NCBI RefSeq assembly: GCF_030817415.1
Contig: NZ_JAUSZI010000002.1
Coordinates: 6,324,001 to 6,388,000 of the forward strand
DNA length: 64,000 nt
Reading direction: 5' to 3'
Source: Streptomyces umbrinus
Lineage (GTDB): Bacteria; Actinomycetota; Actinomycetes; Streptomycetales; Streptomycetaceae
A model generated the notes under the pieces. It saw nothing but the letters and a program-made list of their open reading frames with translations. It made no database searches and was not told the DNA's origin. This document shows positions 1 through 8,873 of this stretch, piece after piece. Position numbers and translations under genes: made by a program. Within the stretch, counting starts at the first letter, position 1. The number at the start of each line of letters is the position of its first letter.

Positions 1-1193
1 AAACCCACGAAGACCGAGGCCGCCAGTTCACCGTCCCAGGAGATGACCCGGGCGCACAGGAACCGGCGGGCCACCTTTGGGGCGCGTTCCGCACCGACGG
101 CCTGGGCGCCGTGTTCGGCCAGGACGTTCAGTGACGTCCACTGCTCGGGAGTGATGCCCTTCCAGCGCTCTGCGGAGATCGCGGCGACGCCGTACGCTTC
201 GAGCCGGTTGTCCGGGTGGAAGTCGGGGCTGGGCGCGGCACCGCGCTTGAGCTCGCGTACGACATGCGCGAGCAACTCGTCCGGGGTGAACCGCTTGACA
301 CCGGCCGGCTCCGGCCCGGTCGGGGTACGGGGGCCCGGGATGGCGGAGTCAAGGCCGTCGTCGTTCTCGGGCTTTGGCTGGGCGGGCAGGACATCGATGC
401 CGATCGGGGCCTCGTACCAGACTTTCCCCGCTCCGACGAAGTGCTACCTGGGGCTGCCTGCGCGGATCTCGGTGACGTACGGGATCACCCTCCCGAATTT
501 GAGCTGTCTGACGGCCGTCAGGGCGCGGCGGCTCTTCCGGGTGAGGCCGCGTGCCCGGGTGCCCGTCTCGATGGAATCTCCGATCATCCGCACGAGGCGG
601 CGGTGGGCGAGGAACCGGTCGAGGTAGAAGGCGGCCCATAGGCCCGCGACCGCCACTACTGGGGCCAACTCGGCGGCTGTGGTGCGCAGAAACGTGAGTC
701 CGGCCAGTACGGCGAGGGTCATGACGGCCCGCCGGAGGTACAGCAGATCCTCAGCGGCGGCGCAGCGCTCGATGACCGGGGTGAGCTCGAAACCGAAGGC
801 GGGCACAGGGCGGCCGGCGGCGGCGCGGTTGCGTACCCAGCGAACATAGCCGTGCCCAACGATCACTTTCGGCTGTGGTTTCTCGGGCACTTCGTCCGCG
901 TCGGCGTCCTTCTGCGCTATTTGCTTCTTGTCCAGCCACTTCTGTACGAACTCGGGCGTCAGTTTCTTCTTGAGCTTGGCTCGCTCCTTCTTTTGCCATG
1001 CGCGGAACTCCGCGACGGAGTCGAGCCGCAGGTAGGCCGCCGCACTCAACAGCCGTGTCGTCTCTGTCTGCTCCGCCCCCTGGCCGTGCATGCCGCCCTC
1101 GACACCCAGCGGTACGGGAGGCGCCTTGAACAACAAACTGTCGATGGTCGCGGAACTGTCCGCGTCCTTGCCGAGCTCTCTGCCTAATCCCAT
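1..1193 (-). pseudogene. conserved membrane protein interrupted by an in-frame amber codon
   Basis: The reading frame starts at ATG 1193 and runs 249 codons to a TAG at 444-446. The same frame then stays open, with coding-like composition, to the window edge: it resumes HFVGAGKVWYEAPIG and continues through a charged region. No frame change is needed, so this is one nonsense codon inside a longer gene whose 3' end lies outside the window. Around residues 155-195 there are one or two hydrophobic segments (AVMTLAVLAGLTFL and PVVAVAGLWAAFYL), followed by a basic stretch, which suggests a membrane anchor with cytoplasmic tails. I do not recognise a function. It may be a real nonsense mutation or a base-call error. 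It lies just outside the outermost tRNA-Gly scar. Confidence 0.6.
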
Positions 1194-1400
1194 GGCTCGC
1201 TCACGCCCCGTCCGCGCCCCGGCGTGCCCCCCTTGGCTGCCGACGGTCCATGCTGCCGCGTGTCCCGGACCTGGCTATACCACCAACCGCAACAAAACCG
1301 GCAGGCCGAGGAGCGTGAGTGGCGTCCAGGTCGCGCCGCTCCAGGGTGAGGGGACAGCGGGGGCGTCGACGGCTTCGGTGACTCCGTGCTAATAAACAAA

Positions 1401-1598
1401 CCCCAGGTCACTGACCTGGGGTTTCAACATGGAGCGGGTGACGAGAATCGAACTCGCACTCTCAGCTTGGGAAGCGATGGCGCTTGCGCTGCCACATGGC
1501 TGCTGACCTGCGGGGATTCACCGTGCTGGCGTCGTTGCCCCTGATCGCACCGCTGTTGACGTGGTTGTCCGTTCTCACGGGCACGCCGTGGGCACGGC
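1401..1598 (-). repeat. displaced tRNA-Gly 3' end (att scar 1) with hairpin and conserved arm
   Basis: Positions 1432-1475 match the 3' 43 bases of the intact tRNA-Gly gene (33273-33343) plus one flanking base: T arm, variable loop, anticodon-stem 3' side and acceptor 3' strand. The match ends inside the anticodon arm, so this is not a tRNA. A hairpin CCCCAGG/CCTGGGG at 1401-1421 corresponds to the terminator beside the intact tRNA. On the other side an arm ends at 1579-1598 with GGGCACGC, C, GTGGGCACGGC. The same arm follows the other two fragments at nearly the same distance (147, 153 and 152 bases). This is what integration into a tRNA 3' end leaves behind. It is the outer boundary of the island. 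Confidence 0.85.
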
Positions 1599-1769
1599 GA
1601 AGAACGGCGAGCAGAGCGGTTCACGAACGGGCTCTCCGCTCGGCTCGGCTGGTACGGGTGTCCAGCTCTGGATGGCCTTCGCGAGTGCACAGGTTTTCCG
1701 GCGAAGTGCGCCCCTGCAACGGGATCGATCGTTGGGCTTCCTCGGAACGGCCGGCGACTCGGCCCTGGC

Positions 1770-2192
1770 TCACTTGCCGGCTTCGGGCCCGTACCACTGG
1801 AGTGCCTGGCCGGTGACGGCGGCGATGCATTCGAAGTCCCGGTCCCGGTGCAGGAGGGTCAGTCCCTGCAGCTCGGCCGTGGCGGCCACCACGAGGTCGA
1901 CGGCTCCGGCGCTGCGGTGCTGTCCGCGCTGGGTGAGGACTTCCTGGACCTGCCAGGCGCGGTCGTAGTACCGGTCGTCGACCGGTACCCAGCCGAAGAG
2001 CAGCCGCATGTCCTCGATGCCTTGTGCGCGGTCGGCGGCGGAGCGCGCACTGTAGAAGAACTCCAGCTCGGTGATGGGGCAGGTGGCGATGAGCCCGGCG
2101 GCTGCCGCCCGGTCCCATCCGTACTGCTCCGCTTCGCCGCGCAATAGGCGGGCGAGCGCGCTCGTGTCGATCAGGAACTGGGCGGCGTTCAC
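1770..2192 (-). CDS. vapC: VapC-type PIN-domain ribonuclease toxin
   Basis: A protein of 140 residues, the usual PIN toxin length. The N-terminal FLIDTSALARLL carries the first catalytic Asp. A conserved Glu lies in TELEFFYS, and the C-terminal AVDLVVAATAE and HRDRDFECIA segments supply the remaining acidic residues of the Mg-binding pocket. VapC proteins cleave RNA, often tRNA or rRNA, when not bound by VapB. The gene overlaps the upstream antitoxin by 4 bases (ATGA), so the two are translationally coupled. It sits next to the outer tRNA-Gly scar, a common place for toxin-antitoxin modules that stabilise islands. Function is inferred from family motifs and gene order. Confidence 0.9.
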   Translation of the reverse strand: MNAAQFLIDTSALARLLRGEAEQYGWDRAAAAGLIATCPITELEFFYSARSAADRAQGIEDMRLLFGWVPVDDRYYDRAWQVQEVLTQRGQHRSAGAVDLVVAATAELQGLTLLHRDRDFECIAAVTGQALQWYGPEAGK

Positions 2193-2404
2193 CGGCGGTA
2201 GTTCCCCTTGTCCTCAAAGAGGTCCAGGTCGAAGGCGCCTTCCTCCGCCGCGGCGCGCAGGCGGGTGAGCGCCAGAGCGCGCCGCCGGTTCTCGAGCACT
2301 TCGCGCAGGGCGGTGTTGACCGTCTCCTTCTTGGTGCTGGTGCCGAGCGCTTTGGCCACGTCCGCGACCAGCTGATCATCGAGGTCGATCACTGTCCGGC
2401 CCAT
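2189..2404 (-). CDS. vapB: VapB-type antitoxin
   Basis: A 71-residue protein beginning MGRTVIDLDDQLVADVAK, a ribbon-helix-helix fold typical of type II VapB antitoxins. The C-terminal half, ending FEDKGNYRR, is the charged segment that normally wraps the PIN toxin. It is first in a two-gene operon with vapC. Such pairs usually autoregulate by binding their own promoter, which here would lie in the short space between this gene and the broken TetR gene. Confidence 0.9.
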   Translation of the reverse strand: MGRTVIDLDDQLVADVAKALGTSTKKETVNTALREVLENRRRALALTRLRAAAEEGAFDLDLFEDKGNYRR

Positions 2405-2447
2405 CGACTACACCTCCATGGATATCATCGATGGCGCCAAGTATATC

Positions 2448-3260
2448 TCAATCGAAATCACCCCTAGCAGGTTGGCGAAGCGGCGATCGGTCGGCCGGAT
2501 TGGGTCCCGGCCGCCAGGGACGTGAAGGGGCCACGGGCCTGCCACCCGAAAGGGCCGTCGAGCCTTGGCAGCTCGGCTTACCGGTGATTGTCCGGGCGGG
2601 GCCTGCGGCTTCATGGTGAGTGCACAGGTCAGGGCGCCGCTGACGATGTCGGCAGTGGCGCCGGACCGGGAGCGTCGGCCGATGTGGACCGCGGCGCCGA
2701 CGAGTCGTGCCCAGGGGCACGGAAGATCCGGTCTCGAGGTGGTGGTCCACGACTGTGATGGCGGACTCCGGGCTGCGCTGCCCGACGAGGATGCTGGTGC
2801 CGAGCCCTGCGGACAGGGCGAGCAGGCCCGCGGCCTCCATCTGCGCCTCCACACCGGGCTGAAGCAGATCCGCCTCTTGCGCCTGTCGGAGGAGTTGGGT
2901 CACGGCGTCTTCTGCGGCATCCGGGTTCTTGATGAAGGGTTGGGCGGCGAGTGCCTGGTCGGTCACGGCCAGAACGGCGTACGAGGTGCAGACGAAGTGG
3001 GAGGTGCGGCTCTCCTCGTCGGTCGGCAGCGCCGCCATCAGCGGCGACTCGATCATGTCCCGCAGGCCCGGACTGTCCCCGGCGGCCCGCACGCGGGCGG
3101 AGGCCCGTTCCCCGAACATCTCTGCCAGTCGCTCCAGTCCGAAGAGCAGCAGCTTCTCCTTGGTCTCGAAGTAGTACTGCACCAGCCGCAGCGACACACC
3201 CGCCTCCGCTGCCACATCACGCATCCCCACGGCATTCAGCCCGCGTCGCCCGGCGATCAT
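2448..3260 (-). pseudogene. TetR-family regulator, truncated at the 5' end and frameshifted at the 3' end
   Basis: Residues 1-40 match a TetR helix-turn-helix from its second half (GMRDVAAEAGVSLRLVQYYF), followed by the ligand-binding helices. The normal first helix is missing: the codon just before ATG 3260 is TGA and no upstream extension exists. At the other end the family-like sequence stops after VVDHHL near 2740. Past that point this frame gives Arg/Pro-rich junk to 2448, while a neighbouring frame reads DRIFRAPG, like a normal TetR C-terminus. Composition changes abruptly just upstream (3260-3345), where an AT-richer insertion begins. I infer that the insertion removed the 5' end. A functional repressor is unlikely. 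Confidence 0.75.
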
Positions 3261-3344
3261 TCAAGAGGAATGCCGCCGTCACGATATGCTCCGCGCTGTT
3301 CTGCGTGTTCGCTCATAGGGGACGATAAATTCAGGGAGGTATGC

Positions 3345-5003
3345 ATGTTGAGTAGCCGTCCAACCTACGATGTCCGGAACCGTGCACTGGTTGAATTCAG
3401 CGGTGATGTGGCTGAACACGAAACCCTGCAAGAAGCACTTTCCGTGCAGGGATGGAAGATCATAAAGAGTTGGTCGGTATTAGGATCTCAGCAGAGGACC
3501 CGCAATTTCTATATCCTTGAAATTCGCTTTCTCGGCTCACGGTTCGGCGTTGACCGTGGAACACGGAAGCGATTAGAGAGATTCGGTGACGTTCATTCGT
3601 TGAATCTTGCGGTATGTGGCCCCGAGGAGTCAGAGTACCTGAATATCATTTCCGGAGCATCCCATGTCGGGGAGAACCTCGAGGAGATCAAGAAACTCTT
3701 GGAGCCGCCGGGAGGGCGGGGTGAGAACTGGCGGAGAAGGGATATCGCGTCACGTCAGCTGATGGCGTTTCTGGTAGGTGTCGCTGCATGGGTAATGATC
3801 TTCGGTTCTGTAGCAATCGTCGAAATTTCTGTGTTGGCTGGGATTTTGGTAGTCGTGGCGTTGTGTGCGCAAGTCTCCTGCATTCGGTGGGCAGTCGGGA
3901 TTCTCGATACAGTTCACCGGCGTAGACGCTTCTGGCGGCTAATGCTTCTGGCATTCTTATCGGACTGGTTTGGTGTCGGATATGGACTGGCGCAACATCG
4001 TGACTCACTACCACTGTGGATCATTCCCTCATTTATTGCCGCAGGGTTGATTGCAGCGGGACTGCGTTTAGAAGTGCGACAGGCAAGTTGGCGAGCTGTC
4101 CTTTCTTGGCTCATTCCTGTGGTCATTACCGTCGTCTTTGCTGTATTTCCCCAGTTCTCAGTGGTCTGGACTGCTAGTTATTTACACCATTTTGGGGTCG
4201 ATGCCGATGAGGTGAGTGCATCGCCCGAAAATCTTCTGGGCGGAGCATCGGGCCTGTTTGGATTGATTGTCTGCCTTCTCGCGGTACCAGCGGTCTTGGG
4301 AACTATCCGCCATTTCCACGTCGGCTTCACCGACGACCGACAGCATGCTGCCTCGTATGTGGCTCTCCTGCTGCTGGTCGTATTCGGCTGGTTGGCTTTC
4401 TTGCAAATATCCTCTTTCAGGGAAGCGAACGCGGCGAAGGCGTATGCGTCCGATGGCCGTTCACCTGCCGCTTTTTATAGTGTCACGCCGAAGCTCATAT
4501 GTGTGATTCCACTAGAAAAGCCTGCCGACCTACCTGGGGATGGGCCGATGCTGAATCCTGCGGTATCCCACCTCTACTTCGGAACCAAAGACGGTATGGC
4601 CGTTCTCTGGTCACCGGCGGACGGGCAGAAGGTCACCGTTCCCGCTCAATCCGTCAGGTTGATAGAGGTGGAGAAGCGGAGGTGCACCATCACTACGTAT
4701 GCCTTTTTGGCTTCGGACTTCGAGAGAACGAACCGACTCGATAGGTCTGGTAAGGAGAAGGCCGAAAATGTCATTCAGTTGGTGCGTGAACGTGGAGTCC
4801 GGCAGATCTCCGTCTATAGCGAGCCTGCGCGGGGAGGTGCAGGGAATACCTGGAGCCCTGCACGGCTGGACTCGTTGGCTGACTATCTGTCGGCTGAGCT
4901 CGGACAGAAGATCCTTATCGTCGAGAGGTACATCGATAGGTGTGATGTGGCGGGGTGCCCCGAAGATCCTCAACTGACGGTTGTGGTTCCCGGAGTCGCG
5001 TAG
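3345..5003 (+). CDS. polytopic membrane protein of unknown function, AT-richer than its surroundings
   Basis: A 552-residue protein. ATG 3345 is chosen because AGGGAGG at 3333-3339 lies five bases upstream; the much longer upstream open frame is GC-rich shadow sequence. It has a soluble N-terminal region of about 135 residues, then seven or eight hydrophobic segments between roughly residues 140 and 370, then about 180 residues without hydrophobic segments that are probably exported or form a periphery domain. I recognise no family. Base composition and codon choice (AT-ending codons, runs such as AATTTCTATATCC) differ sharply from all neighbours, which points to recent transfer. It converges on the HEPN-like gene at 5173, which has similar composition; they may have arrived together. 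Confidence 0.8.
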   Translation: MLSSRPTYDVRNRALVEFSGDVAEHETLQEALSVQGWKIIKSWSVLGSQQRTRNFYILEIRFLGSRFGVDRGTRKRLERFGDVHSLNLAVCGPEESEYLNIISGASHVGENLEEIKKLLEPPGGRGENWRRRDIASRQLMAFLVGVAAWVMIFGSVAIVEISVLAGILVVVALCAQVSCIRWAVGILDTVHRRRRFWRLMLLAFLSDWFGVGYGLAQHRDSLPLWIIPSFIAAGLIAAGLRLEVRQASWRAVLSWLIPVVITVVFAVFPQFSVVWTASYLHHFGVDADEVSASPENLLGGASGLFGLIVCLLAVPAVLGTIRHFHVGFTDDRQHAASYVALLLLVVFGWLAFLQISSFREANAAKAYASDGRSPAAFYSVTPKLICVIPLEKPADLPGDGPMLNPAVSHLYFGTKDGMAVLWSPADGQKVTVPAQSVRLIEVEKRRCTITTYAFLASDFERTNRLDRSGKEKAENVIQLVRERGVRQISVYSEPARGGAGNTWSPARLDSLADYLSAELGQKILIVERYIDRCDVAGCPEDPQLTVVVPGVA

Positions 5004-5172
5004 TGGCGCAGCCGAAGGCGGCTCATAAACGGGGAAACGATCGGGATAACCCACATCACGGCTCCGCGGGAGCTGTGGAACCCCACCACCGACGATGTGG
5101 AGATTGATGCAGCGGCAGCTGCGGAAATCAACAGCTGAAACCCTATCAATATGGTGGCGGTCGCAGATCTGA

Positions 5173-5787
5173 TCAGCCTGACTCGGCCTTTTTGTTCTCC
5201 TCCAGGTAAGCGAGATAGTCGGGGAGTACGGCTTCAGTGGCCAGCTCTTCCACTTCCTCTCGCTCCAGCTGTGCCGCTCCATACAGGTCCTCGATTTTGC
5301 ATGAGATCTCCCAGATCTCGTTCTCTATTCGCCCAATATCCTGAATAGTCAAAGCCGTGACCTTGGTGACGCCCTTGCGCATGCGGCTTTGCGCAAACAG
5401 GTAAGTGGGAAATTCTGGCGTCTTCCCCCATGGCGGGTAGACGACTCTCCTTCTTGCGGGCTCGCTAATTATTAGCCCGTGAATTACTTCGTTTCGGAGG
5501 TCGTTCAAAATCCTCAGTTCCTTGAGGGTGGATCGAAATTCATCGATGCGAGGGCGATCAGCAGGCAGATACTTATCGGGCCAGTTATTCCACTCATCTA
5601 GCATCGCCAACATGTCGCTGATGATTTGTTCCGTTGACCTACCCTCGAACAGAACCCAAATCGGCTCCTCCGATTCGGCACCAGCCATAAGCCGTGCGAC
5701 ATTGGACAGGTGGTAGTCCATATAGGTGTGCGTGGTCGCTAGCTTGCCAATGGCAGCGAATAATACCTCGGTCAGTGGTTCCGCCAT
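5173..5787 (-). CDS. HEPN-like protein of unknown function
   Basis: A 204-residue helical, acidic protein if started at ATG 5787 (MAEPLTEVLF). ATG 5823 or 5829 are alternative starts, and none has a clear ribosome site. The centre carries LRNEVIHGL, an R-x4-H arrangement seen in HEPN RNases and related nucleotide-binding toxins. The C-terminal half is rich in Glu and helix formers (QLEREEVEELATEAV). Composition is intermediate to AT-rich, like the membrane protein at 3345, toward which it is convergent with a 169-base gap. HEPN proteins often act in defence or toxin-antitoxin systems, but assignment here rests on one short motif and on length. Confidence 0.7.
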   Translation of the reverse strand: MAEPLTEVLFAAIGKLATTHTYMDYHLSNVARLMAGAESEEPIWVLFEGRSTEQIISDMLAMLDEWNNWPDKYLPADRPRIDEFRSTLKELRILNDLRNEVIHGLIISEPARRRVVYPPWGKTPEFPTYLFAQSRMRKGVTKVTALTIQDIGRIENEIWEISCKIEDLYGAAQLEREEVEELATEAVLPDYLAYLEENKKAESG

Positions 5788-5878
5788 GTGGATAGTGTGG
5801 CAGTTGGCTGCCTCGAAGGGCATGCACATTTGTGGACGCTCGACGCGCGGTCGGCGTAGCGGCTTTGGGCTGGAGCTG

Positions 5879-5989
5879 CTTTGGCGCGAGTGATCATGGC
5901 CCCGTAAGCTTCCGGCGCGTCGGGCAGGTAGTGGACCTGCCCGGTAAAGCACGACGTTGGGGCCATGATCTTCGAGGCTCGCGCCAAAG
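5879..5989. repeat. 111-bp composite inverted repeat (nested hairpins)
   Basis: The outer arms pair as two 12-base blocks: CTTTGGCGCGAG (5879-5890) with CTCGCGCCAAAG (5978-5989), and GATCATGGCCCC (5892-5903) with GGGGCCATGATC (5959-5970). They are offset by 1 and 7 unpaired bases. Inside is an independent stem GGGCAGGT/ACCTGCCC (5922-5929 and 5935-5942) with a 5-base loop. It occupies the gap upstream of the HEPN-like gene (5824-6146), where no gene is visible. It could be a small non-autonomous element, a structured RNA or a regulator binding region. Confidence 0.7.
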
Positions 5990-6222
5990 TGGCTGCGTAA
6001 AGCCGTGGAGCCGACCGCCCCAGCCACGACGTACCCCGTCTCTGACATCAAGAGGCTGGCTGCTGTGCGCGGCACGGGCGGCGGCCGGGCTGGAGCGGGG
6101 CGGAGACAGGAGCGAACCGCCTTGAAACCGTAGAGGAGGTTGTTACTCAGGCTGCGGCTGGGATGTGCCAGAGTGGCGCAACGTAGCGCTCCGGACGGCT
6201 GCCAATGAGGAGTTGGCGCAGG

Positions 6223-7077
6223 TCATCGCGCTGTGAGCCGCTGAGGTTCAGGATCTCTGTGATGTGGCGGAACGTCGTGTAGGTAACTCCGCGGCCTCTG
6301 GCCTCGTTCTCGAACTGGTCGAGCTGGGGCAAGTTCGTGCTTCTGCGTGACGGCGAGGTGGGCCGAGACGAGTTCGACGTGGACCGTGTGGTCGTCGTAC
6401 AGGAAGAATCCCTCGACGGGCCAGAGGCTGGAACGGTCGGCGTCTTCAGGAATGATGCCGAGGCTCACCGAGGGGAGTGCCATAACGCTGAGCAGATAGC
6501 CCAGTTGACCGGCCATCACGTCCGTTCCGCCTATGCGCTTTCGGAGTGCTCCCTCTTCCAGGAGTATCGCGAACGTGTGGTTGCCGTACACGATCTGCTG
6601 CTTCTCCACACGCACCTTGACGGCCGCCGGAACGTCATCAATGAGGCCGCGACGGTTCCGAATTGAGGTGAGCAGTGCAGTGATGTACGAGGCCGTCTGC
6701 ACGGGGCCGGGAATGAGCCACGGCGAGTAGATGCGGAAGCGCTGGGTGCGTTCCCACAGGGGGAGGACGGACTCCTGGGCCTGCTTCAGACCGGTGCGCT
6801 CCATCCGGCGCCACTCGACGTACATGCCCTCGATGCCGCGGGCTGTCGAGACGAGATCCTCTGCCGCGCTCTCCGCACCGCAAGCAGCAGCCCAAGCACG
6901 CAGGTCGCGCTCCGAGGGCGGACGCGTACCGCTCTCGAAGCGCGAACACTTCGACTCGTGCCAGCCGAGACTGCTGGCCAACGCTCGCTTGGTCAGCCCG
7001 GCTTCGAGCCGGATTTCGCTCAGGCGTTTCCCCAGGGCCCTGCGGGCTTCCTGAACGCTCGAAGATGGCGATGTCAT
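6223..7077 (-). CDS. XRE-family regulator of the Scr1/DUF5753 type, C-terminus frameshifted
   Basis: The N-terminal helix-turn-helix (residues about 8-60, ALASSLGWHESKCSRFE) is followed by the DUF5753 domain usual in these Streptomyces regulators: LIPGPVQTASYI, a central KVRVEKQQIVYG and VEGFFLYDDHTVHVELVSAHL. After VTQKHEL (about 6340) the sequence turns Arg/Pro-rich. The frame one base later (from about 6332 to a stop at 6147) reads LPQLDQFENEARGRGV and onward with normal codon bias, so the intact gene probably ended at 6147 and a one-base change altered the tail. Family members are DNA-binding partners of small effector-like proteins. The DUF6879 protein and a 76-residue protein lie directly upstream on the same strand. 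Confidence 0.75.
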   Translation of the reverse strand: MTSPSSSVQEARRALGKRLSEIRLEAGLTKRALASSLGWHESKCSRFESGTRPPSERDLRAWAAACGAESAAEDLVSTARGIEGMYVEWRRMERTGLKQAQESVLPLWERTQRFRIYSPWLIPGPVQTASYITALLTSIRNRRGLIDDVPAAVKVRVEKQQIVYGNHTFAILLEEGALRKRIGGTDVMAGQLGYLLSVMALPSVSLGIIPEDADRSSLWPVEGFFLYDDHTVHVELVSAHLAVTQKHELAPARPVRERGQRPRSYLHDVPPHHRDPEPQRLTAR

Positions 7078-7104
7078 GTCGCTGCGAAGATGCTGTTCGA
7101 GTTG

Positions 7105-7614
7105 TCAGGCCGACTGGAACTCTGCGTGCGGTGTTGCCCGCGCCCACACGGCCTCGAAGGCCGACTCGCAGAGCTTCGCGACCTCGGGGTCCTCCGTGAG
7201 TTCCACCTCCATGTTCTCGCCTTCGCCGTCGAAGTGGTTGACGAGAACGAGGCTGGAGTCGAAAAGCCAGGAGTCGTTGCCCGGAAGCGCGAGGCCCGTT
7301 GCGTCTCGCCGGGAGAGCCAGCGCACGCCTTCGCCGGCGGCGATGTTCAGCCCGTCCGTCACGTCGTACTCGAAGCGGATGTACTCGCTGACGGGAGTCG
7401 AGACGACTCGGGCCCGGCGGACCTCGACGCCTCGCGAGGTGGCCTCGGTGACGATGCTGTGCCAGTCGCCCCAGTGTTCGGCCGGGTCGAGTGTCATGCC
7501 GGCTTTCCAGTCGATGAAGGCCGGGTCCGACTTCATGTAGGCGTCGCGCATCTCCAGATGGACGGCCGTCCGCTGGCAGTCGCGGAACAGTTCCTCAAAC
7601 GTCGGGGTCCTCAT
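7105..7614 (-). CDS. DUF6879 family protein
   Basis: A 169-residue protein with the pattern typical of DUF6879: FEELFRDCQRTAVHLEMRD at the start, a Trp-rich centre (FIDWKAG, HWGDWHSIV), RRARVVSTPVSEYIRFEYD, and a C-terminal LPGNDSWLFDSSLV block. This family is widespread in streptomycetes next to XRE regulators and is thought to be the partner protein, but no biochemical role is established that I know of. It overlaps the 76-residue gene upstream by 20 bases and lies 27 bases before the XRE gene, so the three form one operon. Confidence 0.8.
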   Translation of the reverse strand: MRTPTFEELFRDCQRTAVHLEMRDAYMKSDPAFIDWKAGMTLDPAEHWGDWHSIVTEATSRGVEVRRARVVSTPVSEYIRFEYDVTDGLNIAAGEGVRWLSRRDATGLALPGNDSWLFDSSLVLVNHFDGEGENMEVELTEDPEVAKLCESAFEAVWARATPHAEFQSA

Positions 7615-7825
7615 CAGCCTTCTTCACCTCCAGGAAGAACTGCACCATGCGCCGGGGGATCTCCACCACCGACTCGTGGCCGGGGATGTCCATCTGAGCG
7701 AGGCGCTCGATGTCCTCCACCTTCAGCCCCTGTACGAGGTAGCTGTCCTTCTCCTCGTCGAGGTAGATGGTGGGGGAGCCACCACTGGGACTCTCCGGGT
7801 CCTTACCGAGCCTACGCAGGGCCAT
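7595..7825 (-). CDS. small conserved protein of the XRE/DUF6879 operon
   Basis: A 76-residue acidic protein beginning MALRRLGKDPESPSGGSPT, with a YLDEEKDSYLVQG segment and a C-terminal IPRRMVQFFLEVKKA. I recognise this pattern as the small gene that commonly precedes DUF6879 in Streptomyces, with no known function. It is first of the three-gene minus-strand operon 7825-6147, and its 3' end overlaps the DUF6879 start. Confidence 0.75.
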   Translation of the reverse strand: MALRRLGKDPESPSGGSPTIYLDEEKDSYLVQGLKVEDIERLAQMDIPGHESVVEIPRRMVQFFLEVKKADEDPDV

Positions 7826-8438
7826 GATGTCCTCCTCGGATGCCGGTAACGATCTCTGTGCCAGAGCTTGCCCGCGGCTGGGCCTTGGAGCGAGGAACTT
7901 GCCGAAACTTGCCAGGCGTACGGAAGTTGACCTTACGCGGCAGGGGGCAGAACGACGAGCAGCCGGGCCAGCCGTAGCACCCCAGGGATGGCCGGATTTT
8001 GATCGCTGTCTGCCCCTCTTCGAGGCCGGGAGGAGCGGCGTCGCCTCAGGCCGGGAAACGGGTGAAGTCGGTACGCCAAGCAGGGGCAGTGCGGCTCACT
8101 CTCGTGTGCGGGATTGCGGCAAGACGACGCGGACCCGTCGGAGCTGCCCGATCACCACCGTGTAAACATCGCGATGCGCCTCTGCCGAGCCGACCGTGGG
8201 AGCGGCCTCAGGACTATGCTGCGTACGGACGTCCCAGACCCCGGCGGGCCACCGCTGCTTGGCGCACCCGCCTGCGGAGAGCGGATCACTCGTCCGGTCG
8301 CCCAGCGCATCCCCGAGGGAACCGGCTGGGTCCTACGCCCCGGAACATCGGCTGCTGGATCGGTCATTCACCTGCCCGCACGACAGTACGACCGTACCGG
8401 GAGCCCGGCACGGTCTCGTGAACCGAGGCACCCCGCTC
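7826..8438 (+). other. intergenic region holding the leader of STAS-GNAT module copy 1
   Basis: I see no gene in 7826-8210. From 8212 to the STAS start the sequence is clearly related to 18079-18330, the leader of the second STAS gene. Both contain GACTATGCTG, then TACGGACGTCCCAGACCCC, then matching blocks down to GAACCGAGGC just before the start codon. The conserved TATGCT could be a -10 element, but no good -35 is evident. The match shows that the duplication included the control region and is not confined to the coding genes. Confidence 0.55.
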
Positions 8439-8873
8439 ATGAGCAGCCCACCCCTCCTGAACGTCTACCGGCACGACACCGGCAATCGGGCGCTGGTCAT
8501 CCTGACCGGTGAGATCGACCTGAGCTCGGCGCCTCTGGTGCACGCGTCCTTGGAGCGGTGCCTGCGCGACGGCATTCGCGCCATCGACGTCGATGTCACC
8601 GCCGTGACCTTCTGCGACTGCAGCGGCCTCAACGCCTTCCTCTACGCCTTGATGCACACCGCCGCGGCCGGAGGATCCCTGCAACTGCACCACCCCAGCC
8701 CGGCGTTGGAACGGCTCGTCGCCATCACCGGCTCCGGCTCCCTCTTTCTCAATCTCCCGGACGCCTTCGCCGGGAGCCGGCCGCCCCCGTGGCCCTCTCC
8801 CCTGCACCAGGCCGCGCACCGGCTCGCTCCGGCGCTGCCCGCGCTGCCTGCGCTCCCGGGCGGTGTGTTGTGA
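8439..8873 (+). CDS. STAS-domain protein (anti-sigma factor antagonist type), copy 1
   Basis: A 144-residue protein started at ATG 8439 (MSSPPLLNVYRHD); an in-frame GTG 8418 is also possible. It has a complete STAS core: ALVILTGEIDLSSAPLV, AIDVDVTAVTFCDCSGLNAF and a helical C-terminus, with a Pro-rich tail. In SpoIIAA/RsbV the motif is D-S-S/T-G and the first Ser is phosphorylated by the anti-sigma kinase. Here and in the paralogue at 18331 that position is Cys (DCSGL), so classical phospho-switching may not apply. Its stop overlaps the acetyltransferase start (GTGA). Paralogous to 18331-18756. Confidence 0.85.
   Translation: MSSPPLLNVYRHDTGNRALVILTGEIDLSSAPLVHASLERCLRDGIRAIDVDVTAVTFCDCSGLNAFLYALMHTAAAGGSLQLHHPSPALERLVAITGSGSLFLNLPDAFAGSRPPPWPSPLHQAAHRLAPALPALPALPGGVL

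Noticed and set aside
1432..1475. tRNA gene at the three scar sites
   Set aside because: Only the 3' half is present. There is no D arm or 5' acceptor strand, so they cannot form tRNAs.
2565..3344. Upstream extension of the 3345 membrane protein
   Set aside because: This part is the antisense of the TetR gene with a sharp composition change at 3260-3345, and a good ribosome site marks ATG 3345.
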